Shown: positions 1-5,573 of the stretch, piece by piece | Numbering within the stretch: the first letter of the stretch is position 1 | Layout: each line of letters opens with the position of its first letter | Assembly: GCA_945872015.1 (NCBI GenBank) | Contig: CAMBYJ010000134.1 | Span: 1 to 5,671, forward strand | Direction of reading: 5' to 3' | DNA from: Chitinophaga pinensis | GTDB taxonomy: Bacteria > Bacteroidota > Bacteroidia > AKYH767-A > OLB10 | Length of the DNA stretch: 5,671 nucleotides | Translations under genes and position numbers: made by a program | The notes under the pieces: generated by a model | The model's database searches: none | What the model was told of the DNA's origin: nothing | Seen by the model: only the letters and a program-made list of their open reading frames with translations

Positions 1-17
1 TTTTCCCTCTATTTCCT

Positions 18-25
18 TAACTTCG
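18..25 (+). promoter_or_regulatory. Possible -7 box of the hpt operon
   Basis: TAACTTCG matches the Bacteroidota -7 consensus TAnnTTTG at all but one defined base. It ends 9 bp before the hpt start, which would give a very short leader. The -33 region lies outside the window, so the call rests on this box and its position alone. Confidence 0.35.
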
Positions 26-34
26 TGCCTTCTT

Positions 35-574
35 ATGAAAAACGAAGTACAAGTCCACGATAAGGTATTCGTACCTTTTATCACTGCTGCCGAATTACAG
101 GCAAAAAGTATTGAGCTAGGTCAGAGAATAAACGAAGATTATCAAGGAAAACGTCCGCTTTTAATTGGTGTACTGAATGGCTCCGTAATTTTTATGGCCG
201 ATTTACTTCGTAATATTCAACTTCCTTGCGAAATCGGATTTATCCGCGTGAGCTCTTACGAAGGCACTTCATCAACAGGAGTGGTAAAAAATGTAATCGG
301 ACTTAACGAAAGTATCGAAGGTCGTGATGTGATTATCGTCGAAGACATTATCGACACAGGCGATACGGCCTTGTACCTTATCAACGAATTCAAAAAACAA
401 AATCCAGCGAGCCTAGCGTTTGCTACTCTACTATTTAAACCAACTTCTCTTCGTCAGCCAGTAAAACCAGAATACGTAGGTTTTGAAATCCCTCCTGCAT
501 TTGTAGTGGGTTATGGCCTCGATTACGACGGGCTGGGAAGAAATCTTGCCGACATCTATCAACTAAAAAGTTAA
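35..574 (+). CDS. hpt: Hypoxanthine phosphoribosyltransferase
   Basis: Cytosolic purine-salvage enzyme that transfers phosphoribose from PRPP to hypoxanthine (and usually guanine), giving IMP or GMP. The 179-residue length is normal for bacterial Hpt. The PRPP-binding signature VIIVEDIIDTGDTA is at residues 99-112, with the acidic pair E103-D104. The pyrophosphate loop LNGS is at 47-50, the flexible loop with the SY pair (SSYEGTSSTG) at 73-82, and the purine-binding end (VGFEIPPAFVVGYGLDY) around 148-164. The ATG at 35 is chosen because it gives a full N-terminus and follows a -7-like box. adk begins 11 bp after the stop with no terminator between, so the two are probably cotranscribed; both handle purine nucleotides. 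The upstream neighbour is not visible. Family assignment is secure; the exact preference between hypoxanthine and guanine is inferred from the family. Confidence 0.95.
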   Translation: MKNEVQVHDKVFVPFITAAELQAKSIELGQRINEDYQGKRPLLIGVLNGSVIFMADLLRNIQLPCEIGFIRVSSYEGTSSTGVVKNVIGLNESIEGRDVIIVEDIIDTGDTALYLINEFKKQNPASLAFATLLFKPTSLRQPVKPEYVGFEIPPAFVVGYGLDYDGLGRNLADIYQLKS

Positions 575-585
575 ATCAATATCCT

Positions 586-1161
586 ATGTTAAATATCGTT
601 TTATTTGGCCCTCCGGGAGCAGGAAAAGGAACTCAATCAGAAAAATTAATTCATCAGTATCAGCTGGTACATCTTTCAACGGGAGATATTTTCCGTGCAA
701 ACATCAAAGGAGGAACTGAATTAGGAAATAAAGCAAAGCAATTCATAGATCAAGGTCAGTTAGTGCCTGATGAAATCACGATTGGCATGCTTGAATCAGA
801 AGCAGACAAATATCCTGATGCGAAAGGTTATATTTTCGATGGATTTCCTAGAACACCGAAGCAAGCAGAAGCATTGGATAACTTTTTAACCTCTAAAGGA
901 ACTGCTATCAGCGGAATGATTGCTTTAGAAGTGGATGAAGAAGAATTAAGAACGCGTTTAATGATTCGTGGTAAAGATTCTGGTCGCATAGATGATCAAG
1001 ACCCTGCGATTATTCAAAAGCGTATTGATGTTTATAAGAATGAAACTGAACCTGTGCGTGATTTTTACATGTCACAAAATAAATACACTGGCATTAATGG
1101 CATTGGAACTATCGAAGAAATTTTCGGTCGTTTATGTACTGCAATTGATGCAATAAAATAA
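586..1161 (+). CDS. adk: Adenylate kinase, short-LID type
   Basis: Cytosolic enzyme catalysing ATP + AMP = 2 ADP, essential for adenine nucleotide balance. The P-loop GPPGAGKGT is at residues 8-16. The AMP-binding segment STGDIFR is at 31-37 and DGFPRT at 85-90. The LID arginines appear in RGKDSGRIDDQD (128-139), and a further conserved arginine is in QKRIDVY (R146). At 191 residues, with only a few residues in the LID and no zinc cysteines there, this is the short form rather than the longer ~215-residue E. coli-like form. No Shine-Dalgarno sequence precedes the ATG, which is common in Bacteroidota. It sits 11 bp after hpt and 6 bp before obgE, consistent with one transcript. Nothing looks damaged. 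Confidence 0.96.
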   Translation: MLNIVLFGPPGAGKGTQSEKLIHQYQLVHLSTGDIFRANIKGGTELGNKAKQFIDQGQLVPDEITIGMLESEADKYPDAKGYIFDGFPRTPKQAEALDNFLTSKGTAISGMIALEVDEEELRTRLMIRGKDSGRIDDQDPAIIQKRIDVYKNETEPVRDFYMSQNKYTGINGIGTIEEIFGRLCTAIDAIK

Positions 1162-1167
1162 AAAATT

Positions 1168-2202
1168 ATGTCGGGAAGTAACTTCGTTGATTATGTAAAA
1201 ATTTGTTGTCGCTCTGGAAAAGGCGGAGCTGGCTCTGTGCATTTTCACCGAGACAAACTAACTGCAAAAGGTGGTCCCGATGGTGGTGATGGTGGTCGTG
1301 GTGGTCATATCATTGTGAAAGGAAATTCACAGCTGTGGACACTCCTGCATTTGAAATATCGTAAACACGTATTAGGTGAAGATGGTCAACCAGGTAGCAG
1401 CGGTTTAAAAACTGGTGCTGATGGAAATGATATTATTTTAGAAGTTCCTATTGGGACTATCGCAAAAGACGAAGAAACAGGAGAAGTGTTTTTTGAAATT
1501 GAGCACGACGGACAAGAAGAAATTATAGTGCCTGGCGGACGAGGTGGAAAAGGAAATAATCATTTTAAGTCGCCAACCCAGCAAACACCACGCTTTGCAC
1601 AACCTGGTGAACCAGGATTAGAAGAGTGGAAAATTTTAGAGTTAAAATTATTAGCCGATGTTGGTTTAGTAGGTTTCCCGAATGCAGGTAAATCAACTTT
1701 GCTCTCTGTGGTATCTGCTGCAAAACCAGAAATTGCCGATTATCCTTTTACTACCATTGTTCCGAATTTAGGAATGGTACGTTACCGCGATAATCAATCG
1801 TTTGTAATGGCCGATATTCCAGGAATTATTGAAGGTGCGTCAGAAGGAAGAGGACTCGGAACACGTTTCTTGCGTCACATCGAGCGTAACTCTGTTTTAC
1901 TTTTTATGATTCCTGTTGATACTAAAGATATTCGTGAAGAGTATAAAATTCTGATGAATGAATTGCAACTACACAATCCTGAATTAATCGATAAGCGAAG
2001 AGTAATTGCTATTACGAAATGTGATATGATTGATGATGAATTACAGGAGCAATTGATGAATGAAATTCCAGAAGATAAAATGAATGATGGAATGAAAGTT
2101 CCTGTTTTATTTATCTCTGCTGCTGCTAACAAAGGAATTATTGAATTGAAAGATGTGTTGTGGAGCTTGATGAATGAACGCTCATTCTTAGATCGAGAAT
2201 AA
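1168..2202 (+). CDS. obgE: Obg family GTPase (ribosome assembly and stress)
   Basis: Essential GTPase that binds the large ribosomal subunit and links GTP and (p)ppGpp levels to ribosome maturation and growth. The N-terminal glycine-rich Obg fold spans about residues 5-160, with dense Gly runs at 18-22 and 35-46 and again at 123-129. The G domain follows: G1 GFPNAGKST (169-177), switch region TTIVPNLG (195-202), G3 DIPG (216-219), G4 as TKCD (283-286) instead of textbook NKxD, and G5 SAA (317-319). The first G4 residue is T, a substitution also seen in Obg proteins of this phylum as far as I recall. The protein stops at 344 residues, soon after the G domain, so the optional C-terminal OCT domain is absent. 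It lies 6 bp after adk and 3 bp before the PAP2 gene. Confidence 0.95.
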   Translation: MSGSNFVDYVKICCRSGKGGAGSVHFHRDKLTAKGGPDGGDGGRGGHIIVKGNSQLWTLLHLKYRKHVLGEDGQPGSSGLKTGADGNDIILEVPIGTIAKDEETGEVFFEIEHDGQEEIIVPGGRGGKGNNHFKSPTQQTPRFAQPGEPGLEEWKILELKLLADVGLVGFPNAGKSTLLSVVSAAKPEIADYPFTTIVPNLGMVRYRDNQSFVMADIPGIIEGASEGRGLGTRFLRHIERNSVLLFMIPVDTKDIREEYKILMNELQLHNPELIDKRRVIAITKCDMIDDELQEQLMNEIPEDKMNDGMKVPVLFISAAANKGIIELKDVLWSLMNERSFLDRE

Positions 2203-2205
2203 ACC

Positions 2206-2769
2206 ATGAAAGAAAAAGTATTAAATCTTGATAGAGATTTATTATTCACCATTAACGGCAATCACAATGAAATGCTGGATACTATTTTCACAGCAGTTAG
2301 TGATCGCTTTTTCTGGATTCCTTTTTATCTGATGATTCTTTATTTGATTTTTAAAACGTACGGACCTCAAACCTTTCGTTTATTATTTCTGATAGCGTTA
2401 ATCATTTTAATCAGTGATCAGGTTTCTGTGTTCTTTAAAGAAACATGGATGCGTCCACGACCTACACACAACGATGCTATCTATCCTAAGCTGCATTTAG
2501 TGAGCACCTATCTTGGAGGCAAATATGGATTTTACAGTTCGCATGCATCTAACTCGGCTGCTGTATTTGTTTTCTCTTGGATATTTCTGACAATTAAAAA
2601 TCCGTTTTTAAAACCATTGTTGTTTATTTATTTTCTTTCCGTTGGATACAGTCGTGTTTATTTAGGATATCACTATCCGTTAGATGTATTGATGGGATGG
2701 ATGATGGGCTATTTGATTAGTGCGCTCATTATAAAATTTATCATTGAAAAAACTAAGTTCATCAAATAA
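2206..2769 (+). CDS. PAP2-family membrane phosphatase
   Basis: Integral inner-membrane phosphatase of the PAP2 / acid phosphatase superfamily. All three catalytic motifs are visible. KX6RP is K78 to R85-P86; the second motif is SSH at 111-113, where the family usually has SGH; and SRX5HX3D is S149-R150, H156 and D160. The two histidines are the expected phosphoryl-transfer residues. Hydrophobic segments lie near 36-54, 57-77, 117-130, 132-148 and 160-180, giving five or six spans. At 187 residues it is a compact single-domain member. Possible substrates include undecaprenyl diphosphate, phosphatidic acid, phosphatidylglycerol phosphate or lipid A phosphates; the sequence does not decide among these, so no symbol is given. 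It begins 3 bp after obgE, and its stop overlaps the ATG of the next phosphatase gene (TAATG), suggesting coupled translation. Confidence 0.9.
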   Translation: MKEKVLNLDRDLLFTINGNHNEMLDTIFTAVSDRFFWIPFYLMILYLIFKTYGPQTFRLLFLIALIILISDQVSVFFKETWMRPRPTHNDAIYPKLHLVSTYLGGKYGFYSSHASNSAAVFVFSWIFLTIKNPFLKPLLFIYFLSVGYSRVYLGYHYPLDVLMGWMMGYLISALIIKFIIEKTKFIK

Positions 2770-4409
2770 TGAAAAAACTGTTTTCACTCACCTTACTTTT
2801 AGTATCATTTGTTTCGATTTCGTTCGCACAAAAAAATAAGCAGCCTAAACTGGTTGTAGGAATTGTTGTCGATCAGATGAGAGCTGATTATATTGAAAAA
2901 TACAAAAACAAATATTCTCAAAAAGGATTTTTAAGATTACAATCGCAAGGTTTCGATTGCAGAAATACGAATTTTAACTACGCTCCTACCTTTACTGGTC
3001 CGGGACATGCAAGTATTTATACAGGTACAACACCGATGTTAAATGGAATCGTTTCTAACGACTGGTATGTACGCAAATCGAATGACACGATGTATTGCGT
3101 TTATGATAAAAATGCAAAAAGTATTGGTGCTGAAAATAGCGCTGGCAGAATGTCGCCGAACAACTTACTAACGACCACCATTACCGACGAATTACAATTG
3201 ACGACTCAAGGTAAATCGAAAGTGATTGGTATCTCTTTAAAAGATAGAGGTGCGATTTTACCTGCAGGACGAGCAGCTGATGCAGCTTATTGGTATGATG
3301 GTTATACAGGCAATTGGATATCGAGTAACTGGTACATGACGGAATTACCTGAATGGGTAAAGAATTTCAACAACAAAAAATATCCTGATGAGTATTTATC
3401 AAAACCATGGAATACCTTACTTCCGATAGAGCAATATACAGAAAGCGATAAAGATGATTCGCCTTATGAAATGAAATTTAAAGGAGAAGAAAAACCTGTT
3501 TTCCCTCACAACTTACCTGCATTTAAAGGAACGTCATGGGACTTAGTCCGCCGTACACCTTTTGGCAATACCTTGACCAAAGACTTAGCCGTAGAAGCTA
3601 TAACGGCTGAGCATATGGGCGAAGATGAAGTGACCGACTTTTTATGTGTGAGTTTTTCTGCCACTGATTATGTAGGACATCAATTCGGAACTAACGCAGT
3701 TGAATTAGAAGATACCTATATCCGCTTAGACAAAGATCTCGGTGATTTATTTTCATTCTTAGATAACAAATTGGGCAAAGACAATTACCTAGTATTTTTA
3801 ACTGCTGATCATGCAGCGATACAAAATCCGCAATCGCTGATCGATACAAAACTAAACGCAGGATTTATCAATGCAAGAGTGATTAACGATACTGTGATTG
3901 ACTTTTTGAAACAGCAATATGGTTCTGCAAAATACTTTAGTTGTTACGATAACAATCAGGTGTATTTAAATCGCAAGGCCATTGCAGAAGACAAATTAAA
4001 CCTTGAAGAAGTACAGACAAAGATAGCTTTGTACTTATCGAATGTTATTGAAGGAATTTACACTTGCATAGCAGGCGAAAAAATAAAAACAGATGGCTCG
4101 AGTGATCCATTGATGACAAGAATAAAGAATGGATATCATCCAGAGCGTTCAGGCGATGTGATTGTGGTATATACGCCAGGCTGGATTGAGAATTTATACG
4201 GAGGTAATGGAAAGCAAGGCACCACGCATGGCTCGCCTTACGCTTATGATACACATGTACCATTGTTATGGATGGGAACAGGCATTACGCAAGGATCTAC
4301 AACGAGAAGCATCAATATTACAGACATTGCTCCTACCCTTTCCTTCTTATTGCATACCAACTTACCGAATGCTTGTAAGGGAGATCCTATTGTTGAAATA
4401 ACCAAATAA
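2769..4409 (+). CDS. pafA: PafA-like secreted alkaline phosphatase
   Basis: Zinc-dependent phosphomonoesterase of the alkaline phosphatase superfamily that releases phosphate from organic phosphates outside the cytoplasm. Residues 1-20 form a Sec-type signal peptide (MKK, hydrophobic core, SFA before Q21). The following residues match the PafA plan by position: metal ligand D35 in VVDQMRADY, Thr nucleophile T76 in the segment TFTGPGH, N97 in SNDWY, and the K-x-R pair K158/R160 in SLKDRG. Remaining metal ligands would be D300 and H304 (DYVGH), D347-H348 (ADH), and H487 (GTTHGSPY). The N and K-x-R set marks phosphate monoesterases rather than the related phosphodiesterases. Length, 546 residues, fits the family. 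It has no twin arginine, so nearby tatA is not implied to export it. It shares one base with the PAP2 gene and has no visible promoter of its own, which argues for expression with the housekeeping operon rather than separate phosphate-starvation control. Confidence 0.9.
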   Translation: MKKLFSLTLLLVSFVSISFAQKNKQPKLVVGIVVDQMRADYIEKYKNKYSQKGFLRLQSQGFDCRNTNFNYAPTFTGPGHASIYTGTTPMLNGIVSNDWYVRKSNDTMYCVYDKNAKSIGAENSAGRMSPNNLLTTTITDELQLTTQGKSKVIGISLKDRGAILPAGRAADAAYWYDGYTGNWISSNWYMTELPEWVKNFNNKKYPDEYLSKPWNTLLPIEQYTESDKDDSPYEMKFKGEEKPVFPHNLPAFKGTSWDLVRRTPFGNTLTKDLAVEAITAEHMGEDEVTDFLCVSFSATDYVGHQFGTNAVELEDTYIRLDKDLGDLFSFLDNKLGKDNYLVFLTADHAAIQNPQSLIDTKLNAGFINARVINDTVIDFLKQQYGSAKYFSCYDNNQVYLNRKAIAEDKLNLEEVQTKIALYLSNVIEGIYTCIAGEKIKTDGSSDPLMTRIKNGYHPERSGDVIVVYTPGWIENLYGGNGKQGTTHGSPYAYDTHVPLLWMGTGITQGSTTRSINITDIAPTLSFLLHTNLPNACKGDPIVEITK

Positions 4410-4430
4410 AAATCTCCTAAAAATTAGCCT

Positions 4431-4438
4431 TATCTTTA
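4431..4438 (+). promoter_or_regulatory. Possible -7 box for tatA
   Basis: TATCTTTA fits TAnnTTTG except for the last base and ends only 4 bp before the tatA ATG. No TTG-like -33 element is visible 19-21 bp upstream, so the promoter would be weak or incomplete. If used, transcription would begin at or next to the start codon, giving a leaderless or nearly leaderless message. Confidence 0.35.
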
Positions 4439-4442
4439 CCCA

Positions 4443-4820
4443 ATGAATTTATCAGTTGTTTTATTCCTCGAAAGCCTTGGTGGTGGAGAAGTAATGGTCA
4501 TCTTACTTTTCATACTCATGTTTTTTGGCTCTGATAAAATTCCTGGAATAGCAAAGGGCTTAGGCAAGGGTATCCGCGAAGTCAAGGATGCGATGAACGG
4601 CGTGCAAGATGAATTAAAAGGTGGTTTGCGCGAAGCTGAAAAAGAGATCAATAAAATTAAAGGCGACGTCACCAAAGACCTCCCCGACACGAACGACATT
4701 GTTAAATACACCCTCGAAAGCGAACCGCTAGCACAACCAAAATCGAGTGCAGTGGTAATGCCGGTGAGTGAGGAGAAGAAAGAAGTTAAAGAAGATAGCG
4801 CTGAGGGAAAAGAACGATAG
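4443..4820 (+). CDS. tatA: Twin-arginine translocase subunit TatA/TatE family
   Basis: Inner-membrane component of the Tat pathway, which moves folded proteins across the cytoplasmic membrane; TatA oligomers form the translocation element. The order typical of the family is clear: a short N-terminal stretch, one transmembrane helix at about 15-29 (GEVMVILLFILMFFG), the hinge with FGSDKIP at 28-34, then the amphipathic helix IAKGLGKGIREVKDAM (36-51). From about 55 to 125 comes a charged tail rich in Lys and Glu that is probably flexible. At 125 residues the tail is long for TatA. The ATG at 4443 is required, because the next in-frame Met (residue 18) would cut into the membrane helix. It lies 33 bp after pafA and converges on hepT with 17 bp between stops. 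Codons for residues 85-112 are repeated beyond the toxin-antitoxin pair (5574-5657). TatA versus TatB cannot be fully separated, but the FG hinge and sequence favour TatA. Confidence 0.9.
   Translation: MNLSVVLFLESLGGGEVMVILLFILMFFGSDKIPGIAKGLGKGIREVKDAMNGVQDELKGGLREAEKEINKIKGDVTKDLPDTNDIVKYTLESEPLAQPKSSAVVMPVSEEKKEVKEDSAEGKER
4695..4778 (+). repeat. Direct repeat, left copy (inside tatA tail)
   Basis: These 84 bp encode tatA residues 85-112 (starting DIVKYTLESEPLAQPK). They match 5574-5657 in the same orientation at 73 of 84 positions without gaps. Homology starts abruptly: the bases before 4695 do not match those before 5574. The distance between the starts of the copies is 879 bp, and the intervening DNA contains the mntA-hepT pair. 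Confidence 0.9.
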
Positions 4821-4821
4821 T

Positions 4822-4833
4822 GCTATAATCAAG
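4822..4833 (+). repeat. Weak inverted repeat, left edge of AT-rich insert
   Basis: GCTATAATCAAG begins 2 bp after the tatA stop. Read on the opposite strand, 5567-5556 is GCTATATTCTAG, identical at 10 of 12 positions. The pair brackets the toxin-antitoxin genes. No target-site duplication was found outside the two arms. In AT-rich DNA a match of this length can arise by chance, so confidence is low. Confidence 0.3.
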
Positions 4834-4837
4834 AAAA

Positions 4838-5194
4838 TTAATTTTCCTTTAAATCATTTAATACATTAACGACATCAGCATAATTTGTCGGTAAATGATT
4901 GGTTGCTATATCCCAGATTATTTCATAATCAATTCCAAAATATTCGTGGCTTATTCTGTTTCGTAAACGATACATTTCATCCCAAGGTATTGACGGATAC
5001 TTTTCTTTTAATTCAGCAGGTAAATTTTTTGTAGCCTCACCAATAATTTCAAAATTTCTAATTACTGCATCCACCGTTTTATAATCCCACTTAAATTTTT
5101 GAAAATCAAGTTCAGCAATATATTCTCTTACTCTTTCCATAGAAAGAATAATGTCTGAAATATACAGAGCAGGATCTCGTTCGCTTGGTTTCAA
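4838..5194 (-). CDS. hepT: HepT-like toxin (HEPN ribonuclease family)
   Basis: Toxin of the MNT/HepT type toxin-antitoxin class; characterised HepT proteins are cytosolic HEPN-domain RNases that stop growth, probably by cutting RNA. The 118-residue, mostly helical protein carries the family signature RX4HXY as R78, H83 and Y85 within RNRISHEYFGIDYEIIW. In studied pairs the Tyr of this motif is the residue AMPylated by the partner antitoxin. The conserved helix IRNFEIIGEATKNLP (45-59) is also typical. The start is TTG at 5194: its first bases overlap the mntA stop (TTGA), no in-frame ATG lies upstream before a stop, and the first ATG downstream (residue 19) would remove the first helix. Coupled translation after mntA is likely. 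GC is only 25-33% in stretches counted, below tatA. Motifs are intact, so the toxin is probably functional. Confidence 0.88.
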   Translation of the reverse strand: MKPSERDPALYISDIILSMERVREYIAELDFQKFKWDYKTVDAVIRNFEIIGEATKNLPAELKEKYPSIPWDEMYRLRNRISHEYFGIDYEIIWDIATNHLPTNYADVVNVLNDLKEN

Positions 5195-5481
5195 ATGTAT
5201 TTTACTTGTTTAAGGATAGATTCTTTGATATAATCTTTTAATGCATTTCGTGTTACTAAATCTACACGAAGCCCTAGCACTTGCTCAAGGTATCTTTCTA
5301 AAGTAAAAAACTCCCAACCTATTGGCTGAGAAAACTCAACTAATAAATCAAGATCACTTTGTTCAGTTTGTTGTCCATTTGAATAAGAACCAAAATAACC
5401 TATAGAACTTACATGAAAACGATTTGCAAGTTCGGGCTTTAGTGATTGCAACTTACTTTCTATTTCCGAATTAGATAACAT
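5191..5481 (-). CDS. mntA: MntA-like antitoxin (minimal nucleotidyltransferase)
   Basis: Partner of the HepT-like toxin. The 96-residue protein is a minimal nucleotidyltransferase with the polymerase-beta-type motif GSX10DXD: G31-S32, then D43 and D45 in SDLDLLVEF, and a third likely metal-binding carboxylate D74 in LRVDLVT. Family knowledge: such MntA proteins neutralise HepT by transferring AMP to its active-site Tyr. The catalytic residues are all present, so enzymatic neutralisation is the expected mode here. The ATG at 5481 gives the usual N-terminal helix, and a good -7 box lies 38 bp upstream. The gene comes first in the pair, and its TGA overlaps the hepT TTG start. Low GC and position between two tatA tails suggest it arrived as a unit with hepT. 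Confidence 0.88.
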   Translation of the reverse strand: MLSNSEIESKLQSLKPELANRFHVSSIGYFGSYSNGQQTEQSDLDLLVEFSQPIGWEFFTLERYLEQVLGLRVDLVTRNALKDYIKESILKQVKYI

Positions 5482-5519
5482 AATTTAAAGTTACACTTAT
5501 TTTAAGAGAAATGCTATTA

Positions 5520-5527
5520 CAAAGATA
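5520..5527 (-). promoter_or_regulatory. -7 box of mntA-hepT promoter
   Basis: On the minus strand this reads TATCTTTG, a full match to TAnnTTTG. The mntA ATG is 38 bp downstream, giving a leader of about 30 nt. At the -33 distance (about 5547-5553) the minus strand reads GGTTTTT rather than a clear TTG, so the upstream element is imperfect. The toxin-antitoxin pair thus seems to carry its own promoter inside the insert. Confidence 0.5.
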
Positions 5528-5555
5528 AATAAGTTAGTTAAAATTTAAAAACCAG

Positions 5556-5567
5556 CTAGAATATAGC
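5556..5567 (-). repeat. Weak inverted repeat, right edge of AT-rich insert
   Basis: On the minus strand this reads GCTATATTCTAG, 10 of 12 identical to GCTATAATCAAG at 4822-4833. It ends 6 bp before the second tatA tail starts. Together the arms delimit a 746-bp unit holding mntA-hepT. Chance cannot be excluded. Confidence 0.3.
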
Positions 5568-5573
5568 GGTATT

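Noticed and set aside
561..572. AACT-AAAA-AGTT hairpin at the hpt stop as a terminator
   Set aside because: Four A/T-rich pairs without a U-tract cannot terminate convincingly, and adk follows at once on the same strand.
2015..2026. Obg G4 motif TKCD instead of NKxD as a loss of GTP specificity
   Set aside because: The Lys and Asp that contact the base are kept, all other G motifs are intact, and Thr at this place is, to my knowledge, tolerated in Obg proteins of this phylum.
1875..2261. 128-codon open frame on the minus strand
   Set aside because: Lies almost wholly across the obgE G domain, which has strong motifs on the plus strand; the product is Ser/Ile-rich with no recognisable domain, as expected of an antisense shadow.
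4045..4401. Open frames of 72 (minus) and 79 (plus) codons inside the end of pafA
   Set aside because: Both overlap the conserved C-terminal part of the phosphatase (metal ligand H487), and neither has recognisable motifs.
4378..4417. GGAGAT / ATCTCC inverted repeat around the pafA stop as a terminator
   Set aside because: Only six paired bases separated by a long loop of about 28 nt and not followed by a T-run.
4436..4711. 91-codon minus-strand frame across tatA
   Set aside because: Antisense to the clearly recognisable TatA membrane and amphipathic helices; no independent support.
4833..4846. Perfect 14-bp palindrome GAAAATTAATTTTC between tatA and hepT as a bidirectional terminator
   Set aside because: The stem is almost entirely A/T with no loop and no adjoining U-tract; it would be a very weak hairpin and partly lies in the last codons of hepT.
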